A stretch of 64,000 bases of DNA from Salimicrobium humidisoli (GCF_002295105.1 NZ_NSGH01000009.1:1-64000), one strand, 5' to 3'. Shown: positions 9,846-19,450, counted from the stretch's first letter. Notes: generated from the sequence alone by a model not told the origin. A program made the numbers and translations.

Positions 9846-10269
9846 TAACACAATAGAACAATGATACAATGGCACAATTACTCAATAACACAAAAAAAGA
9901 AGGCATTCTGAGGTAGATTTCAAATTACCGAATCATTTAGCAGGAAAGCGTTCGTCCCTTGTGTACGAATGACCAGGTTTCCCTTTTCTTTATAGATGTC
10001 ATAAGTCATATGTAGTGTAGCTTTACAAGAAAGGGTGTTCGTTCCCCTCTAGTGATCTAGAACAATCACTTTCACAAAGAAAAGGTTCTCTTCTTCCAGT
10101 GTCAGGTGAGTATCAATCGATATTCAACATTGACTGAACACTCCAAACACCCGAAATGGCAATAATATCGTTCGTTCAAATAGGCTATACCCTGTTTGAA
10201 CATTCAAGGTAAAATGGCAACCCCTAAGCCTTTAAGCAAATGGTTCTATTCAACAATTGCGCCCGTTTG
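9846..10269. repeat. Long direct repeat, copy B
   Basis: Imperfect copy of 1443-1887 in the same orientation, ending in the same CAAT-GCCC motif. The 8.4 kb between the copies holds the metal operons and the lactate operon. No intact gene is seen in 9687-10284. Confidence 0.7.
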
Positions 10270-10284
10270 TCGTACTTATCATTT

Positions 10285-10704
10285 TTAGGATGAAACAGAC
10301 ACAATTGTTCCCTGTGATGTAGCACACAATTTTTCTTCTCCTTCGACATCTTGAACAAATACGTCACAACGACATACAGCTTGCCGTTTTCCCGAATATA
10401 TTACACTCGCACGTGCAATCAATTTTTCGCCGAAAGCTGGTCTGACGTAATTTATTTTATACTCTGATGTTAATACATTGGGTCCTAATGTAGACCCTCC
10501 TGCAAAGGTTAATGCATTATCAGCTGCATAACTAACAACACCACCGTGAACAAATTTATGTTGTTGTAATAAGTTATCCTTTATTGGAATTTCCAACACA
10601 ACTTCTCCAGGCTTATACTCTTTCAGTTCTGTGCCAACAAGTTGACTAAAAGTTTGTGCTTTTAAAGCCTGCTCTGCTCTATCAAAAAAATCGTTATTAC
10701 CCAT
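10285..10704 (-). CDS. PaaI-family hotdog-fold thioesterase
   Basis: The 139-residue protein has the hotdog thioesterase signature KFVHGGVVSYAADNALTFAG, with the catalytic acid in the following helix, and the later strand segments EYKINYVRPAFG and VQDVEG. Family enzymes hydrolyse acyl-CoA thioesters in the cytoplasm; the substrate is not predictable. RBS GGAGGGATT. It stands as a single transcription unit in AT-rich DNA. Confidence 0.85.
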   Translation of the reverse strand: MGNNDFFDRAEQALKAQTFSQLVGTELKEYKPGEVVLEIPIKDNLLQQHKFVHGGVVSYAADNALTFAGGSTLGPNVLTSEYKINYVRPAFGEKLIARASVIYSGKRQAVCRCDVFVQDVEGEEKLCATSQGTIVSVSS

Positions 10705-10771
10705 GTTAATCCCTCCAAAAGTATTTAATAATTTTTCATCCTAAATAAGATAAGATGTATTAGTTCATAGG

Positions 10772-10787
10772 CAATCTGGCCCATTTG
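10772..10787. repeat. Short CAAT-GCCC-TTG motif upstream of the thioesterase
   Basis: CAATCTGGCCCATTTG, about 70 bp upstream of the thioesterase gene. Part of the five-member family confined to this block. The gap 10705-11256 otherwise holds only a doubtful short frame (minus 10835-11020, TTG start, no ribosome binding site) and the second hairpin repeat. Confidence 0.45.
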
Positions 10788-11183
10788 TTGCATTATCACC
10801 ATCTAGCTAGATAATGCCATTATATCAAACGTTTTCATACATGATCGGGCTTTATGTTAAAGCCACAAGTAGGAATATAGGAATAGCAATCTTCGAGAGA
10901 AGAAAATGCTTGTTCCGTTTCTTCTGCTATCACTTCATACAGACCATGAGCGTTACAGTGAATTTCTGTATGGTCATTAAGATCATAATTGGAGGTTTTG
11001 ATATAAAGGGTCCTGGTCAACGTTCAAAAAATAATCGTTTTACCGCCTTTCTGTATAGTAAACAAAAGAGAAGGGCATGTACCCTCCTCATGCTACTTTT
11101 CCTATTTTCAACGAATGAATGTCTATGACTTCTTCCAAATCGCATAAACGAATACCAGCATAGAGGCATCTGTAGAAATACAA

Positions 11184-11236
11184 ATAGAAAATACCAAGCG
11201 CTGGAATGTTAAGAAAACCGGCACTTGGTATTTTTA
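11184..11236 (-). terminator. Hairpin repeat copy 2 (rlmH terminator)
   Basis: On the minus strand AAATACCAAG-T-GCCGG pairs with CCAGC-G-CTTGGTATTT and ends in T-rich DNA about 20 nt after the rlmH stop. It is nearly identical to 893-945, including the single mismatch in the stem. Confidence 0.7.
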
Positions 11237-11256
11237 TAATCAAACGTATAACATAC

Positions 11257-11736
11257 TCACTTATGATACGGTTCATTCTTCAAAATCTTAAACGCCCGGT
11301 ACACCTGCTCCAGCAGCATCAGGCGCATCATCTGGTGAGGGAACGTCATCTTCGAGAAGGAAAGGGCGTAGTCGCTGCGATCCTGGACCTGGCTGCTAAT
11401 GCCGAGGGAGCCGCCGATGACGAAAACGATTTTGCTGGAACCGTAGGTCATGAGGTTGTCGAAGCGGGAGGCGAGCTGTTCCGAGGTCAGCTGTTTGCCT
11501 TCGATTTCAAGCGTGATGACGTAGGCGTCCTTTGGTACTTTTGCAAGAATCCGCTCCCCTTCCTTCTGTTTCACTTCCTCCATCTCGGCTTCACTCAAAT
11601 TCTCCGGTGCTTTCTCGTCCGCCACTTCTATGATCTCCGTTTTCACATACGGACCGAGCCGCTTCGTATACTCGTCGATCCCCTGTTTCAAATATTTTTC
11701 TTTCAGTTTTCCGACGCTGATGATCGATACCTTCAT
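11257..11736 (-). CDS. rlmH: 23S rRNA pseudouridine-1915 N3-methyltransferase
   Basis: The 159-residue SPOUT-class enzyme starts [19 protein letters not shown]. The C-terminal trefoil-knot SAM site is visible as [15 protein letters not shown] and [20 protein letters not shown]. It methylates pseudouridine 1915 of 23S rRNA in the assembled ribosome. Its ATG overlaps the stop of the upstream ohrR gene (ATGA), so translation is probably coupled. In related genomes rlmH lies close to the walRK-htrA region, as here. Confidence 0.96.
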   Translation of the reverse strand: MKVSIISVGKLKEKYLKQGIDEYTKRLGPYVKTEIIEVADEKAPENLSEAEMEEVKQKEGERILAKVPKDAYVITLEIEGKQLTSEQLASRFDNLMTYGSSKIVFVIGGSLGISSQVQDRSDYALSFSKMTFPHQMMRLMLLEQVYRAFKILKNEPYHK

Positions 11737-12182
11737 AGGCCTTCCCCTTTCTCTCTTGCTCCTTCCAGCATACGTTGTAATGTGTGCTGGAGCTGAAGGA
11801 TTTGTTCTTCATTCATATCAATATTTTCAAGTAACAGATCGGGGATACACGCAGCTTTCTGTTCTGCGTCCCGCCCTTCTTTTGTCAGCCCTATCAGTAC
11901 TTTGCGTTCGTCTTCCCTGGAACGGTAGCGTTCGATGAGGCCCACTTTTTCCATTCGTTTCAGCATCGGGGTCAGCGTTCCGGAATCAAGGTACAGACGT
12001 CCTCCCAGTTCTTTCACGCTGAGCGGGCTGCTGTCCCATAAAGCGAGCAGTACCAGGTACTGCGGATACGTTATATCCAGGTCGGCAAGCAGCGGGCGAT
12101 ACAATTTCGTCATTTCACGGGTCGTCGCATATAAAGAAAAGCATATCTGGTTTTCGAGTTTCATTTTGTCTTCGGCCATCAT
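11733..12182 (-). CDS. ohrR: OhrR-type MarR-family peroxide-sensing repressor
   Basis: The 149-residue winged-helix protein has the OhrR N-terminus [20 protein letters not shown], in which the Cys is the peroxide-reactive residue, and the DNA-binding segment [20 protein letters not shown] followed by the wing [14 protein letters not shown]. It is divergent from the ohr gene it should repress; a 20-bp perfect palindrome lies between them. Its stop overlaps the rlmH start. RBS GGAGGAATGA. Confidence 0.9.
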   Translation of the reverse strand: MMAEDKMKLENQICFSLYATTREMTKLYRPLLADLDITYPQYLVLLALWDSSPLSVKELGGRLYLDSGTLTPMLKRMEKVGLIERYRSREDERKVLIGLTKEGRDAEQKAACIPDLLLENIDMNEEQILQLQHTLQRMLEGAREKGEGL

Positions 12183-12265
12183 TCATTCCTCCTGTAGCCA
12201 TTATAGCAAAGCCTTTCCGATCCCTCATGCATATGACTTGTCACCCGCCAATAAATTGTGTACTA

Positions 12266-12285
12266 TTTAATTGTGCACAATTAAA
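12266..12285. promoter_or_regulatory. Probable OhrR operator
   Basis: A perfect 20-bp palindrome, TTTAATTGTGCACAATTAAA, in the ohrR-ohr intergenic region, 25 bp before the ohr start codon. Placement and AT-rich symmetry fit OhrR control. Confidence 0.7.
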
Positions 12286-12309
12286 ATAACACGAAGGAGC
12301 GGATAAACA

Positions 12310-12732
12310 ATGAGTAAAATCCTTTACACAGCAAAAGCAACAGCAGAAGGTGGACGTGAAGGGAACGTCAAAACGGACAGTAACACGCTGGATCTCGACC
12401 TCGCCATGCCTTCCTCCCTGGGCGGAGAAGATAAAGAAGGAGCGACTAATCCGGAGGAACTGTTCGCAGCCGGCTATGCAGCCTGTTTCGACAGCGCCCT
12501 GCAACTCGCAGCTTCTCAGGCTAAAAAGGAAATCAGTTCCCGCGTTTCCTCCGAAGTGAGCATCGGCAAACAATCGGATGGCCTTGGTCTCTCTGCGAAA
12601 CTTCACATAGAAGTAAAAGGCGCCACCCAGGAAGAGGCGGAAGAACTTGTCTCCAAAGCTCACAAGCTCTGCCCGTATTCCAAGGCGACCCGCGGTAACA
12701 TGGACGTGGAAATCGAAACGAACGCTGTATAA
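12310..12732 (+). CDS. ohr: Organic hydroperoxide resistance protein
   Basis: The 140-residue Ohr/OsmC-fold thiol peroxidase has its two catalytic cysteines in GYAACFDSALQLAA and HKLCPYSKATRGN, with the N-terminal half showing the usual TATAEGGREGNVKTD. It detoxifies organic hydroperoxides in the cytoplasm. It is divergent from ohrR with a palindromic operator between. RBS GAAGGAGCGG. Followed by a terminator at 12739-12766. Confidence 0.94.
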   Translation: MSKILYTAKATAEGGREGNVKTDSNTLDLDLAMPSSLGGEDKEGATNPEELFAAGYAACFDSALQLAASQAKKEISSRVSSEVSIGKQSDGLGLSAKLHIEVKGATQEEAEELVSKAHKLCPYSKATRGNMDVEIETNAV

Positions 12733-12738
12733 ACAATA

Positions 12739-12766
12739 CCTCGCCGACAAGGCGGGGATTATTTTT
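12739..12766 (+). terminator. ohr terminator
   Basis: CCTCGCC-GACAA-GGCGGGG followed by ATTATTTTT, just after the ohr stop. Confidence 0.75.
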
Positions 12767-12806
12767 CTCCATCCATTATCCCCCCGCAAATTCTCTGTAA
12801 CTGCAA

Positions 12807-12836
12807 TGAAAAAGACCAGCGTTTTCAGCTGGTCTC
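12807..12836 (-). terminator. Terminator of the flavodoxin-fold gene
   Basis: On the minus strand GACCAGC-TGAAAAC-GCTGGTC is followed by TTTTTC, immediately after the gene's stop at 12843. Confidence 0.75.
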
Positions 12837-12842
12837 TTCCTG

Positions 12843-13466
12843 TTATTCCATTGCGTTCCCTTCCGGAGGGATCGGTGTGTTTTTCAAAATGCGGGCAAGA
12901 TGAAGCGTGTTGTAGGCGAGCATTTTCACGTGGGATTTCGTGAACTCGTTGTCCATGTCCGTTTCCATGTAGGACGGTCCCGGACCCGCTTCTCCGACCC
13001 AGTAGGCGTCCACGTTCGGCGGTATGGTAAAGCCGATGTGGGACAGACCGTACAGAAGAGAGGCGGCAGCGTGCTTCGCTCCGTCTTCGTTTCCGGTTAC
13101 GACGGCACCGCCGACTTTGTTGTAGTAAATCGACTGGCCGTTGTCCTGCGTCTCTCCGCTTGATGCGTAAAGTCGCTCCATCGCCATTGTGGTGACACTG
13201 CTTTTCTCACCAATCCAGAGCGGTGTTCCCATAATAACGATGTCGGCTTGCTTCACTTTATCAAAAATCTTCGGCCATTCGTCGCCGCCCCCCATGTCAG
13301 GGGCCATACCGAATTTGATATCGTAGTCGGCGAGGCGCACTTCTTCGACAGAAGCTCCTTCTTTTTCCATAATTTCAGCTACTTCGTTGAATAGAACATG
13401 TGTGTTGGAGTAATCGTTGGAATCTTTCAGCGATCCATTTAAAAATAATGCCTGAATATTGCTCAT
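12843..13466 (-). CDS. Flavodoxin-fold NAD(P)H-dependent oxidoreductase
   Basis: The 207-residue protein has the flavin-binding layout of the flavodoxin/WrbA superfamily: an N-terminal strand with LFLNGSLKDSNDYSNT for the FMN phosphate, IVIMGTPLWIGEKSSV in the middle and VGGAVVTGNEDGAKH later. It probably reduces quinones or other acceptors with FMN; substrate unknown. It lies close to the peroxide-resistance genes but has its own terminator. RBS GAGGAGGAAA. Confidence 0.85.
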   Translation of the reverse strand: MSNIQALFLNGSLKDSNDYSNTHVLFNEVAEIMEKEGASVEEVRLADYDIKFGMAPDMGGGDEWPKIFDKVKQADIVIMGTPLWIGEKSSVTTMAMERLYASSGETQDNGQSIYYNKVGGAVVTGNEDGAKHAAASLLYGLSHIGFTIPPNVDAYWVGEAGPGPSYMETDMDNEFTKSHVKMLAYNTLHLARILKNTPIPPEGNAME

Positions 13467-13534
13467 ATCGATTTCCTCCTCTCATTATGTTTCCTTATAC
13501 CTCATTCCCTCTCCCGTCTGTAACGAAACGGCCG

Positions 13535-14767
13535 CTATTCCTCCGCCTTCCTGATCCTCTCGAGCATCGTCGGATGACCGTAGCGCAGGTATTTAATGAG
13601 AGCGGGCGGATGAACGTCGGATTTGCCGTGGCGTATCATTTCCTGGAAAGCTCCGACGGCCGCATCCGGGTCGCCGGTCTGTTCGAGCGCATACTCATCG
13701 GCGGCCCGTTCCGCCTGACGGGACACCGCCATCTCCACCGGTTGGGCGAGGAAGGACAACAGGGAGACGAGCAGAAGGATCAGCGGAAGTGAGGCGATAT
13801 CTCCCGTTCCCTTTATCCTGAACGAACTCCCGAATCTGTGAAGAAGGACGGGCAGCAGCCGGTACAGAAGGTAAAGACCGATGAAGCTCCCGGCAAGCGC
13901 GCCGAACAGGGACTTCAGCAGATGATTTTTTACGTAGTGGCCGATTTCGTGCGCCATAATGAACAGCACTTCCTCCTCCTCAAGACTCCGAAGCGTCGTA
14001 TCCCACAGCACGATCCGCAGATTATCTCCGATGCCGTTGACGTAGGCGTTCAGAGCGTTCGTCTCCTCCGATTTGTCCACGACGTACACGCGGTCCGCCG
14101 GCACACCCGATCCGCCTGCGAGTGACAGAATACGTTCTTCCAGCTGAGAATCCGAAAGACGATCGAACTCATTGTACAGAGGGTCGATGAGGACCGGCTG
14201 GATATACATGAAAAAGGCGAGAAACGGCACGAGGAGAAGCCAGGCGTACAGCCACCATCTCTGTGCCGACATACGTATGAGCCGGTAAAGGACGAGGGCG
14301 GCTGTAATCATCAACAACGTATCGAGCGAGAAGCTGATGATGTGGTCCTGCAGCCATTTCGAAAACGGCTCGACGGAGACATCGTACGAAAGAGATAAGC
14401 GTCTTCCCGCGTAACTGACCGGAAGCGTGAGCACCCACACCAGCCCGGAAAGGAAGAACACATAGAGTGGGAGTTTGGAAAAAGCCGCTTTCTTCAGCGT
14501 ATAGGCAAGGCCGAAGACGAGAACTCCCGTATAGATCAGCCACTCCACCGGCAGCGTAAGCAGATACAGCAGATGCCTGAGCGTGGCGTACTCCCTTATC
14601 TCCTCCGCTTCCCTGGTGCCGAGAAACTGAGCCGGATCAGCCGCACTCCCCTCTGCCGCTTGGGGCACCCCGGGGTCGTGCAGGACGAACAGGTAAAGCA
14701 GCACGCCGAGTGTGTATGTAAGATAGATAATTAGTGTCCAGATGAGAAACTTTTTCCTCACGACCAT
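13535..14767 (-). CDS. M48-family membrane zinc metalloprotease
   Basis: The 410-residue protein has about six membrane segments. The zinc site is MAHEIGHYVKNH (HExxH) with the third ligand in AERAADEYALEQTG. This layout matches CaaX-protease-like Ste24/HtpX-type enzymes that degrade or process membrane proteins from the cytoplasmic side. The N-terminal segment LIIYLTYTLGVLLYLFVL is a signal anchor. RBS GAAAGGAGAGA. It stands alone next to the DnaA-box-like cluster. Physiological target unknown. Confidence 0.85.
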   Translation of the reverse strand: MVVRKKFLIWTLIIYLTYTLGVLLYLFVLHDPGVPQAAEGSAADPAQFLGTREAEEIREYATLRHLLYLLTLPVEWLIYTGVLVFGLAYTLKKAAFSKLPLYVFFLSGLVWVLTLPVSYAGRRLSLSYDVSVEPFSKWLQDHIISFSLDTLLMITAALVLYRLIRMSAQRWWLYAWLLLVPFLAFFMYIQPVLIDPLYNEFDRLSDSQLEERILSLAGGSGVPADRVYVVDKSEETNALNAYVNGIGDNLRIVLWDTTLRSLEEEEVLFIMAHEIGHYVKNHLLKSLFGALAGSFIGLYLLYRLLPVLLHRFGSSFRIKGTGDIASLPLILLLVSLLSFLAQPVEMAVSRQAERAADEYALEQTGDPDAAVGAFQEMIRHGKSDVHPPALIKYLRYGHPTMLERIRKAEE

Positions 14768-14916
14768 CTCTCCTTTCCTGCTTTTGATAATTTTTTAAAA
14801 CCTGGAGAAAAAGGCGTAAATTTCCGTGAAAAAACCGGCATTTTTTACAATAAAAAAAAATAGCCGGGTGTAAGCGGATTTGCAAAATGAAAAATAACGG
14901 TACAAGTTACTCACAT

Positions 14917-15128
14917 TTGTCCACAGAGTTATGCACAGTCTGTGTGAACATCATTTTGTGCACAAGTTATACAGAACTATCAACAGGTTATCCACAAATT
15001 CACACTCACATGTTGTTGTATATCGTATCAGACCTTATGTTCCCTACTATATATGGAAGTTATCCAGAGTTTTATACACACGCTGTGGATATTATTTTTT
15101 ATAAAAAAGCGCATGTATGTTATCCACA
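14917..15128. promoter_or_regulatory. Cluster of DnaA-box-like sites
   Basis: Between the M48 gene and htrA lie two perfect TTATCCACA boxes (14988-14996, 15120-15128). Single-mismatch versions are at 14917-14925, 14929-14937, 15060-15068, 15072-15080 and, on the minus strand, 15084-15092. Seven sites in 212 bp exceed chance. The gap holds no gene. Confidence 0.6.
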
Positions 15129-15143
15129 TACACACGCTTTTTT
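15103..15143 (-). terminator. htrA terminator with a DnaA box in its loop
   Basis: AAAAAAGCG..TGTATGT and ACATACACACGCTTTTTTT form a two-way terminator stem. The loop and right arm contain TTATCCACA. Confidence 0.65.
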
Positions 15144-15158
15144 TCCAATTACGATAGT

Positions 15159-16376
15159 TTATTCCTGGGAGGCCAGTGTCACGGTCGTCGTGTCCTTTTC
15201 ACCGTCCCGGTAATACGTTACTTCCATCTCATCGCCCGGACCTTTTTCCCGGTAGAGATACTGCCTTAGCTCGATGATATCGGTCACTTTGTTTCCGTCG
15301 AGTTTCGTAATGACGTCCATCGCTTCAAGGCCGGCTTTGATGGCCGGAGACCCTTCACTTACGCTGCGGATGTACAGACCGCCCTCGACATCTTCCGGCA
15401 GCCCGAGCGTACTCTGCCATTCCGAGGATGGTACTTCATTCAGACCGTACGCTTCCACGCCGAGGAAGGCGCGGCTCACTTCGCCATTCTTCTCAAGCTC
15501 TTCCATAATCGGTCTGGCTGCGCTGATCGGTATCGCAAACCCGATACCTTCGACAGCAGAACGGGCGATTTTCATCGAGTTGATGCCGACGAGCTGCCCT
15601 TCGATGTTGATGAGCGCTCCGCCGCTGTTACCCGGGTTGATCGCGGCGTCGGTCTGGATGACTTCCGCCTGCCAGTCTTCCACCCCGTCCCCGTTCAGAT
15701 CCTGCGGTATCGCCCGCTGCGTGCCGCTGATGATGCCTTTCGTTACGGAACCGGAGAAGTTCAGACTGAGCGGGTTCCCGATAGCGACAGCCGGCTCTCC
15801 GGCTTTCAGATTATCCGAGTTTCCGAGTTCAATCGTATGTTCCACGTTCTCCCCTGACATTTCCAGGACGGCGAGGTCCGTGAATATGTCACTTCCGACG
15901 ATTTCTGCTTTGACTCTCGTCTCGTCCGCCAGAACGACTTCAAGCTCCGAAGCTCCTTCCACGACGTGGTGGTTGGTCACTACGTAAGCCGTGCCGTCCT
16001 GTTTTTTGTAGATGACACCGGAACCGATTCCCGCCTGCTGAGGGTCCGAGGGCTGGTCCCAGAAGTTCGTCTGCGACTGCATATTCACCACGCCCACTAC
16101 GGCGGGTCTTACTTTATCAACGATGTCGGTGATCTGTGTATTAACGTCTACGTCGACGGTTTTCGTCGTATTTCCGGTGAGCCCCTGTTCCCCTTCGGTC
16201 AGGCCGCTCTCATCTTCCGGAATCGTTATGTCGTAGGGAAGCATTTCCGTCTGTACGAGTGCCGGCAGCGCCAGCAGTACCAGCACCGCTCCAAGTACAA
16301 GACCTACCACGGTAGGAACGGCCCACCGTCTCTTCTTTTCCCGCTTCTTCGGGGAATGTTCGTCGTAGTAGCCCAT
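15159..16376 (-). CDS. htrC: HtrA/DegP-like membrane-anchored serine protease
   Basis: 405 residues: a short cytoplasmic basic segment, one membrane anchor (about 20-42), a trypsin-like domain with the triad in VVTNHHVVEGA (His), DIFTDLAVLEM (Asp) and INPGNSGGALIN (Ser), and a C-terminal PDZ domain around LGLPEDVEGGLYIRSVSEGS. It faces the outside and acts in envelope protein quality control. It corresponds in position to YyxA (HtrC) downstream of yycJ in B. subtilis, which supports the symbol. Confidence 0.93.
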   Translation of the reverse strand: MGYYDEHSPKKREKKRRWAVPTVVGLVLGAVLVLLALPALVQTEMLPYDITIPEDESGLTEGEQGLTGNTTKTVDVDVNTQITDIVDKVRPAVVGVVNMQSQTNFWDQPSDPQQAGIGSGVIYKKQDGTAYVVTNHHVVEGASELEVVLADETRVKAEIVGSDIFTDLAVLEMSGENVEHTIELGNSDNLKAGEPAVAIGNPLSLNFSGSVTKGIISGTQRAIPQDLNGDGVEDWQAEVIQTDAAINPGNSGGALINIEGQLVGINSMKIARSAVEGIGFAIPISAARPIMEELEKNGEVSRAFLGVEAYGLNEVPSSEWQSTLGLPEDVEGGLYIRSVSEGSPAIKAGLEAMDVITKLDGNKVTDIIELRQYLYREKGPGDEMEVTYYRDGEKDTTTVTLASQE

Positions 16377-16436
16377 GCATCGTCACCCTCTTTCTATTAT
16401 TGTTTAGTCCTGTCCCTTTTTTCTTACCCTGCCCGG

Positions 16437-17231
16437 TTACACATCATACATCGATGTCGGCTTTTCGGGAAAAGTATCGTGCACGTCGAGCCGTGAACCG
16501 ACTTCGAATCCTCTCTCTTTCAAAACGTTCGATACCGACATGTTCGCAAGGTCGATCATATTGTTATCAAGACTCAAGTGAGCCAGATAAATGCGCTTCG
16601 TATTGTCGTCGATGATATCGGTGAGCGCAAGCGCCGAATCTTCGTTGGAGACGTGGCCGACGTCCCCGAGTATGCGCCGCTTCACACTCCACGGATAGCG
16701 TCCCATCCGCAGCATGTGTACGTCATGGTTCGCTTCGAAAATATAGGCATCCGCTTTCTCCACCGTTTTCTTGATTCTTTCCGAGACGTAGCCGAGGTCC
16801 GTGACGAGCGCTGCTTTCTTCCCGTCCTGATGGAAGGTGAAAAACATCGGGTCGGCCGCATCGTGGGAGACAGCGAACGACTCCACGTCGATGCCCCCGA
16901 ACGTCTGCACACTCTCCATGGGAAAGTGGAACTTCTGATCCAGCGGCACTTTCCCGATCTGGCCTTCCATCGCTTCCCACGTCTTCTCGTTGGCGTGGAT
17001 GGGAAGCTTGTAGCGGCGCGCCATAATGCCGAGACCTTTGATATGATCACTATGTTCGTGCGTGACGAGAATCCGGGAAAGGTCTTTCGGATCGACGTGT
17101 ACCTGATGAAGCAGATTTTCGATTTTCTTACCCGACAGACCCGCATCCACGAGAATCTTTTCTTCGCCCGATTCGATATAAAACGCATTTCCCGTACTGC
17201 CTGAAGCTAGAACACTAAATCGTAGACTCAT
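16437..17231 (-). CDS. walJ: Metallo-beta-lactamase-fold protein of the walRK operon
   Basis: 264 residues. The metal motif is [12 protein letters not shown] (HxHxDH), with [10 protein letters not shown]-type residues near the C-terminus and the N-terminus [19 protein letters not shown]. Family members are exonuclease- or phosphodiesterase-like cytoplasmic enzymes linked to coordination of cell wall and replication. The start ATG directly abuts the stop of yycI, so it is an operon member. Confidence 0.92.
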   Translation of the reverse strand: MSLRFSVLASGSTGNAFYIESGEEKILVDAGLSGKKIENLLHQVHVDPKDLSRILVTHEHSDHIKGLGIMARRYKLPIHANEKTWEAMEGQIGKVPLDQKFHFPMESVQTFGGIDVESFAVSHDAADPMFFTFHQDGKKAALVTDLGYVSERIKKTVEKADAYIFEANHDVHMLRMGRYPWSVKRRILGDVGHVSNEDSALALTDIIDDNTKRIYLAHLSLDNNMIDLANMSVSNVLKERGFEVGSRLDVHDTFPEKPTSMYDV

Positions 17232-18113
17232 TTATTCCTCCGTCTCCTCTTCTGATGGCTGTACCGGCCCGGGCGCGCCCGAGCTCAGCTGATTATCGTA
17301 AGCTTTGATCGTCGATTCGATGAAATCCCCTTCGTTGTTGGTAAGAACCTGGCCGTTCGTCGCGTGGACGAAATAAAATTCTTCCCCGATCCTCACTCTC
17401 CACGTAGGGGCGAATACCTGCTCCCCGTACTCTTCCCCCGCATTCAGGTTCACGAGGGAGTAGTACCCTACTTTCATATCTTCAATTGTATCATTTTCCT
17501 GCAAATATCCGTTGTTGTAAAGGAGGGAGACGATGTCCATCGGTGGAATCAGATCCTGCTGGATCTCCCCCGACTCCCCTTCCACCTGATCAAGAAGCGT
17601 CGCCGTATACCCCGTTATTTTCCCGTCCTCGGTGCGGATCATCAGAAGGGCGCCCTGACTGTAGTAAATCGTGCGGTTGTTCATCTTCTGAAAAAACAGG
17701 GCGGTCGTTTCGTCTTCGTTCCATCCCCAGTACGAATAGAGATTGCTGATGGGGACGATGTCCGATATGCTCTCCTGAATGTTATCTTTATCTATCTCTA
17801 CCGGTTCCTTGAACGTCGCTATGACGAGGCGGTCGTTGTACACTTCCACGTTCTGGTTCTCTTTTTCCCGGAGGCTGTTGAGCTCCTGCTCGGAAAAACC
17901 TTTCGGTGCGGCGTTCAGGAATGTGACGTTCGGCACCTCGGAGGGTACGTTTGAGATATCGATGTTCTGCACTTCCAGCTCTTCCTCGAGCGTCGTGTCC
18001 GTCTGTTCCTGTATGACGTCGTTCTCGCGGTTCGCCCACAGCTGCATCAAAAGAAACAGGTCGAGGAGAAGAAAACTGATAATGAAGATGGTCTTAATCT
18101 GTCCCCACTGCAT
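17232..18113 (-). CDS. yycI: Regulatory membrane protein YycI
   Basis: I place the start at 18113, giving 293 residues beginning MQWGQIKTIFIISFLLLDLF, because GGGGGAGGAG precedes it and its ATG overlaps the yycH stop (TAATG). One N-terminal membrane anchor is followed by an extracytoplasmic domain. With YycH it restrains the WalK kinase in B. subtilis. The C-terminal tail is acidic. Confidence 0.92.
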   Translation of the reverse strand: MQWGQIKTIFIISFLLLDLFLLMQLWANRENDVIQEQTDTTLEEELEVQNIDISNVPSEVPNVTFLNAAPKGFSEQELNSLREKENQNVEVYNDRLVIATFKEPVEIDKDNIQESISDIVPISNLYSYWGWNEDETTALFFQKMNNRTIYYSQGALLMIRTEDGKITGYTATLLDQVEGESGEIQQDLIPPMDIVSLLYNNGYLQENDTIEDMKVGYYSLVNLNAGEEYGEQVFAPTWRVRIGEEFYFVHATNGQVLTNNEGDFIESTIKAYDNQLSSGAPGPVQPSEEETEE

Positions 18114-19450
18114 TACACTCCTCCCCCTCTCCGGACGGTCGTATCCACATCCTTGAGTTCTTTCCATTCATCGTTGACCTGGATGAACCAGGCCGGAATC
18201 AGATCGTAATAGTTACTGAATCCCCCGCCCTGGGATACAAGTTTATATCCTATTTCGATGTCGGTGATTTCCCCCTTATCGTATTTCGGTGAATCGATGA
18301 TGACCGTTTCCACGGTCTTACCGGAAACAAGCGTGCTCACCTGGTTTTCACCCGGGGCATCGGCTTCCGACTGATAAGGGTTGATGGAAACCATCGGACG
18401 CTTGTACTCCTGCAGAATACCTTCCTCGAACCGGACGTTTATTCCCGTGAAGTTCTCGCTGTCCTTGAGGATCGGGCGGTTGTTGTAATACATATCGAAA
18501 CTGACGTCGCCGTAGGCGGAACGTACATTACGGACGCGGAACGGATCCGTGAACCCGTAATGGTTGTTGACGAAGGAGACGCTTTCCTGCAGCACTTCCT
18601 CCGGATTGAACGCCGACGTCGACTGGCTCGAATTTTCCGTGACCAGGTTCAGGTAGCGCATCTTCTTCTGTCCGGCGATCAGGTCCATCCGGCTCAGCCC
18701 GTCCGAATGTCTTAAGTCACCTCCGGAGAGAGGGAACTGTTTGACGACGGTCGGGTCTTCGAACAGGACGTTTTTCAGTGGTTTCGACGGAAGTGTTTCC
18801 GTCACCACGACGTCCTTCGGTACTTCTTTGCGCTCGGCGGGCAGGTAAATGCGCCGGTCTTCATCCTGCTGGAACATCGTGTGCTCTTCCCACATGGAGT
18901 CATCATCCACTTCCTGTGTTATCGCGGTCATGTCCCCCGGGCGAATCGAAGCCTCGAGCATCTGTCCGCCCTCCGGCGTAAGAAACCTTATTTCCGCCTC
19001 GCCGCCTTTCCACTGGACGAAGGCCCGGTCGAAGGAAAGTGAAGGGAGAGTCACTTCCTGGTTTTCGATCGGAAAAATGTTCCGTATCGATTCCGAATTG
19101 AGTGTGGAAGGGAAAATTATTTCAAGACTCCCTTCCTCCTCCGGAATCTCCGCTTCGGATACGCTTATATTGAAAAGCGACCAGTACTGCATCCGCCTGT
19201 AGGCTTCTTCAATGTATTCCTGATTTTTATATCCATAGTGGGTCCCGTCGTTGTGATAAATGATCTGTTCGGGGGCGAGGAGCTTTCTTACGTTCTTCTC
19301 CGACCCTCCGATATCCGTTTCCTCAATCAGTCCGTCGCCCTGGTCCACGGTCTCAAGGTTCGGCTGATAATTCCAAAGTGCGAGGGTCAAAAGCAGACTG
19401 AAAGCGACCAGAATAATTAAGATGATGGTTTTAATCGCTTCTCGGCTCAT
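18113..19450 (-). CDS. yycH: Regulatory membrane protein YycH
   Basis: 445 residues with one N-terminal membrane segment (TIILIILVAFSLLLTLALWN) and a large external domain. It works with YycI as a modulator of WalK. Its ATG overlaps the walK stop by four bases (ATGA) and its stop overlaps the yycI start, so the operon is tightly coupled. Length is normal. Confidence 0.92.
   Translation of the reverse strand: MSREAIKTIILIILVAFSLLLTLALWNYQPNLETVDQGDGLIEETDIGGSEKNVRKLLAPEQIIYHNDGTHYGYKNQEYIEEAYRRMQYWSLFNISVSEAEIPEEEGSLEIIFPSTLNSESIRNIFPIENQEVTLPSLSFDRAFVQWKGGEAEIRFLTPEGGQMLEASIRPGDMTAITQEVDDDSMWEEHTMFQQDEDRRIYLPAERKEVPKDVVVTETLPSKPLKNVLFEDPTVVKQFPLSGGDLRHSDGLSRMDLIAGQKKMRYLNLVTENSSQSTSAFNPEEVLQESVSFVNNHYGFTDPFRVRNVRSAYGDVSFDMYYNNRPILKDSENFTGINVRFEEGILQEYKRPMVSINPYQSEADAPGENQVSTLVSGKTVETVIIDSPKYDKGEITDIEIGYKLVSQGGGFSNYYDLIPAWFIQVNDEWKELKDVDTTVRRGGGV

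Noticed and set aside
10835-11020. 61-codon minus-strand frame (CNAHGLYEVIAEETEQAF)
   Set aside because: TTG start without ribosome binding site and no family recognised; may be a remnant but cannot be supported.
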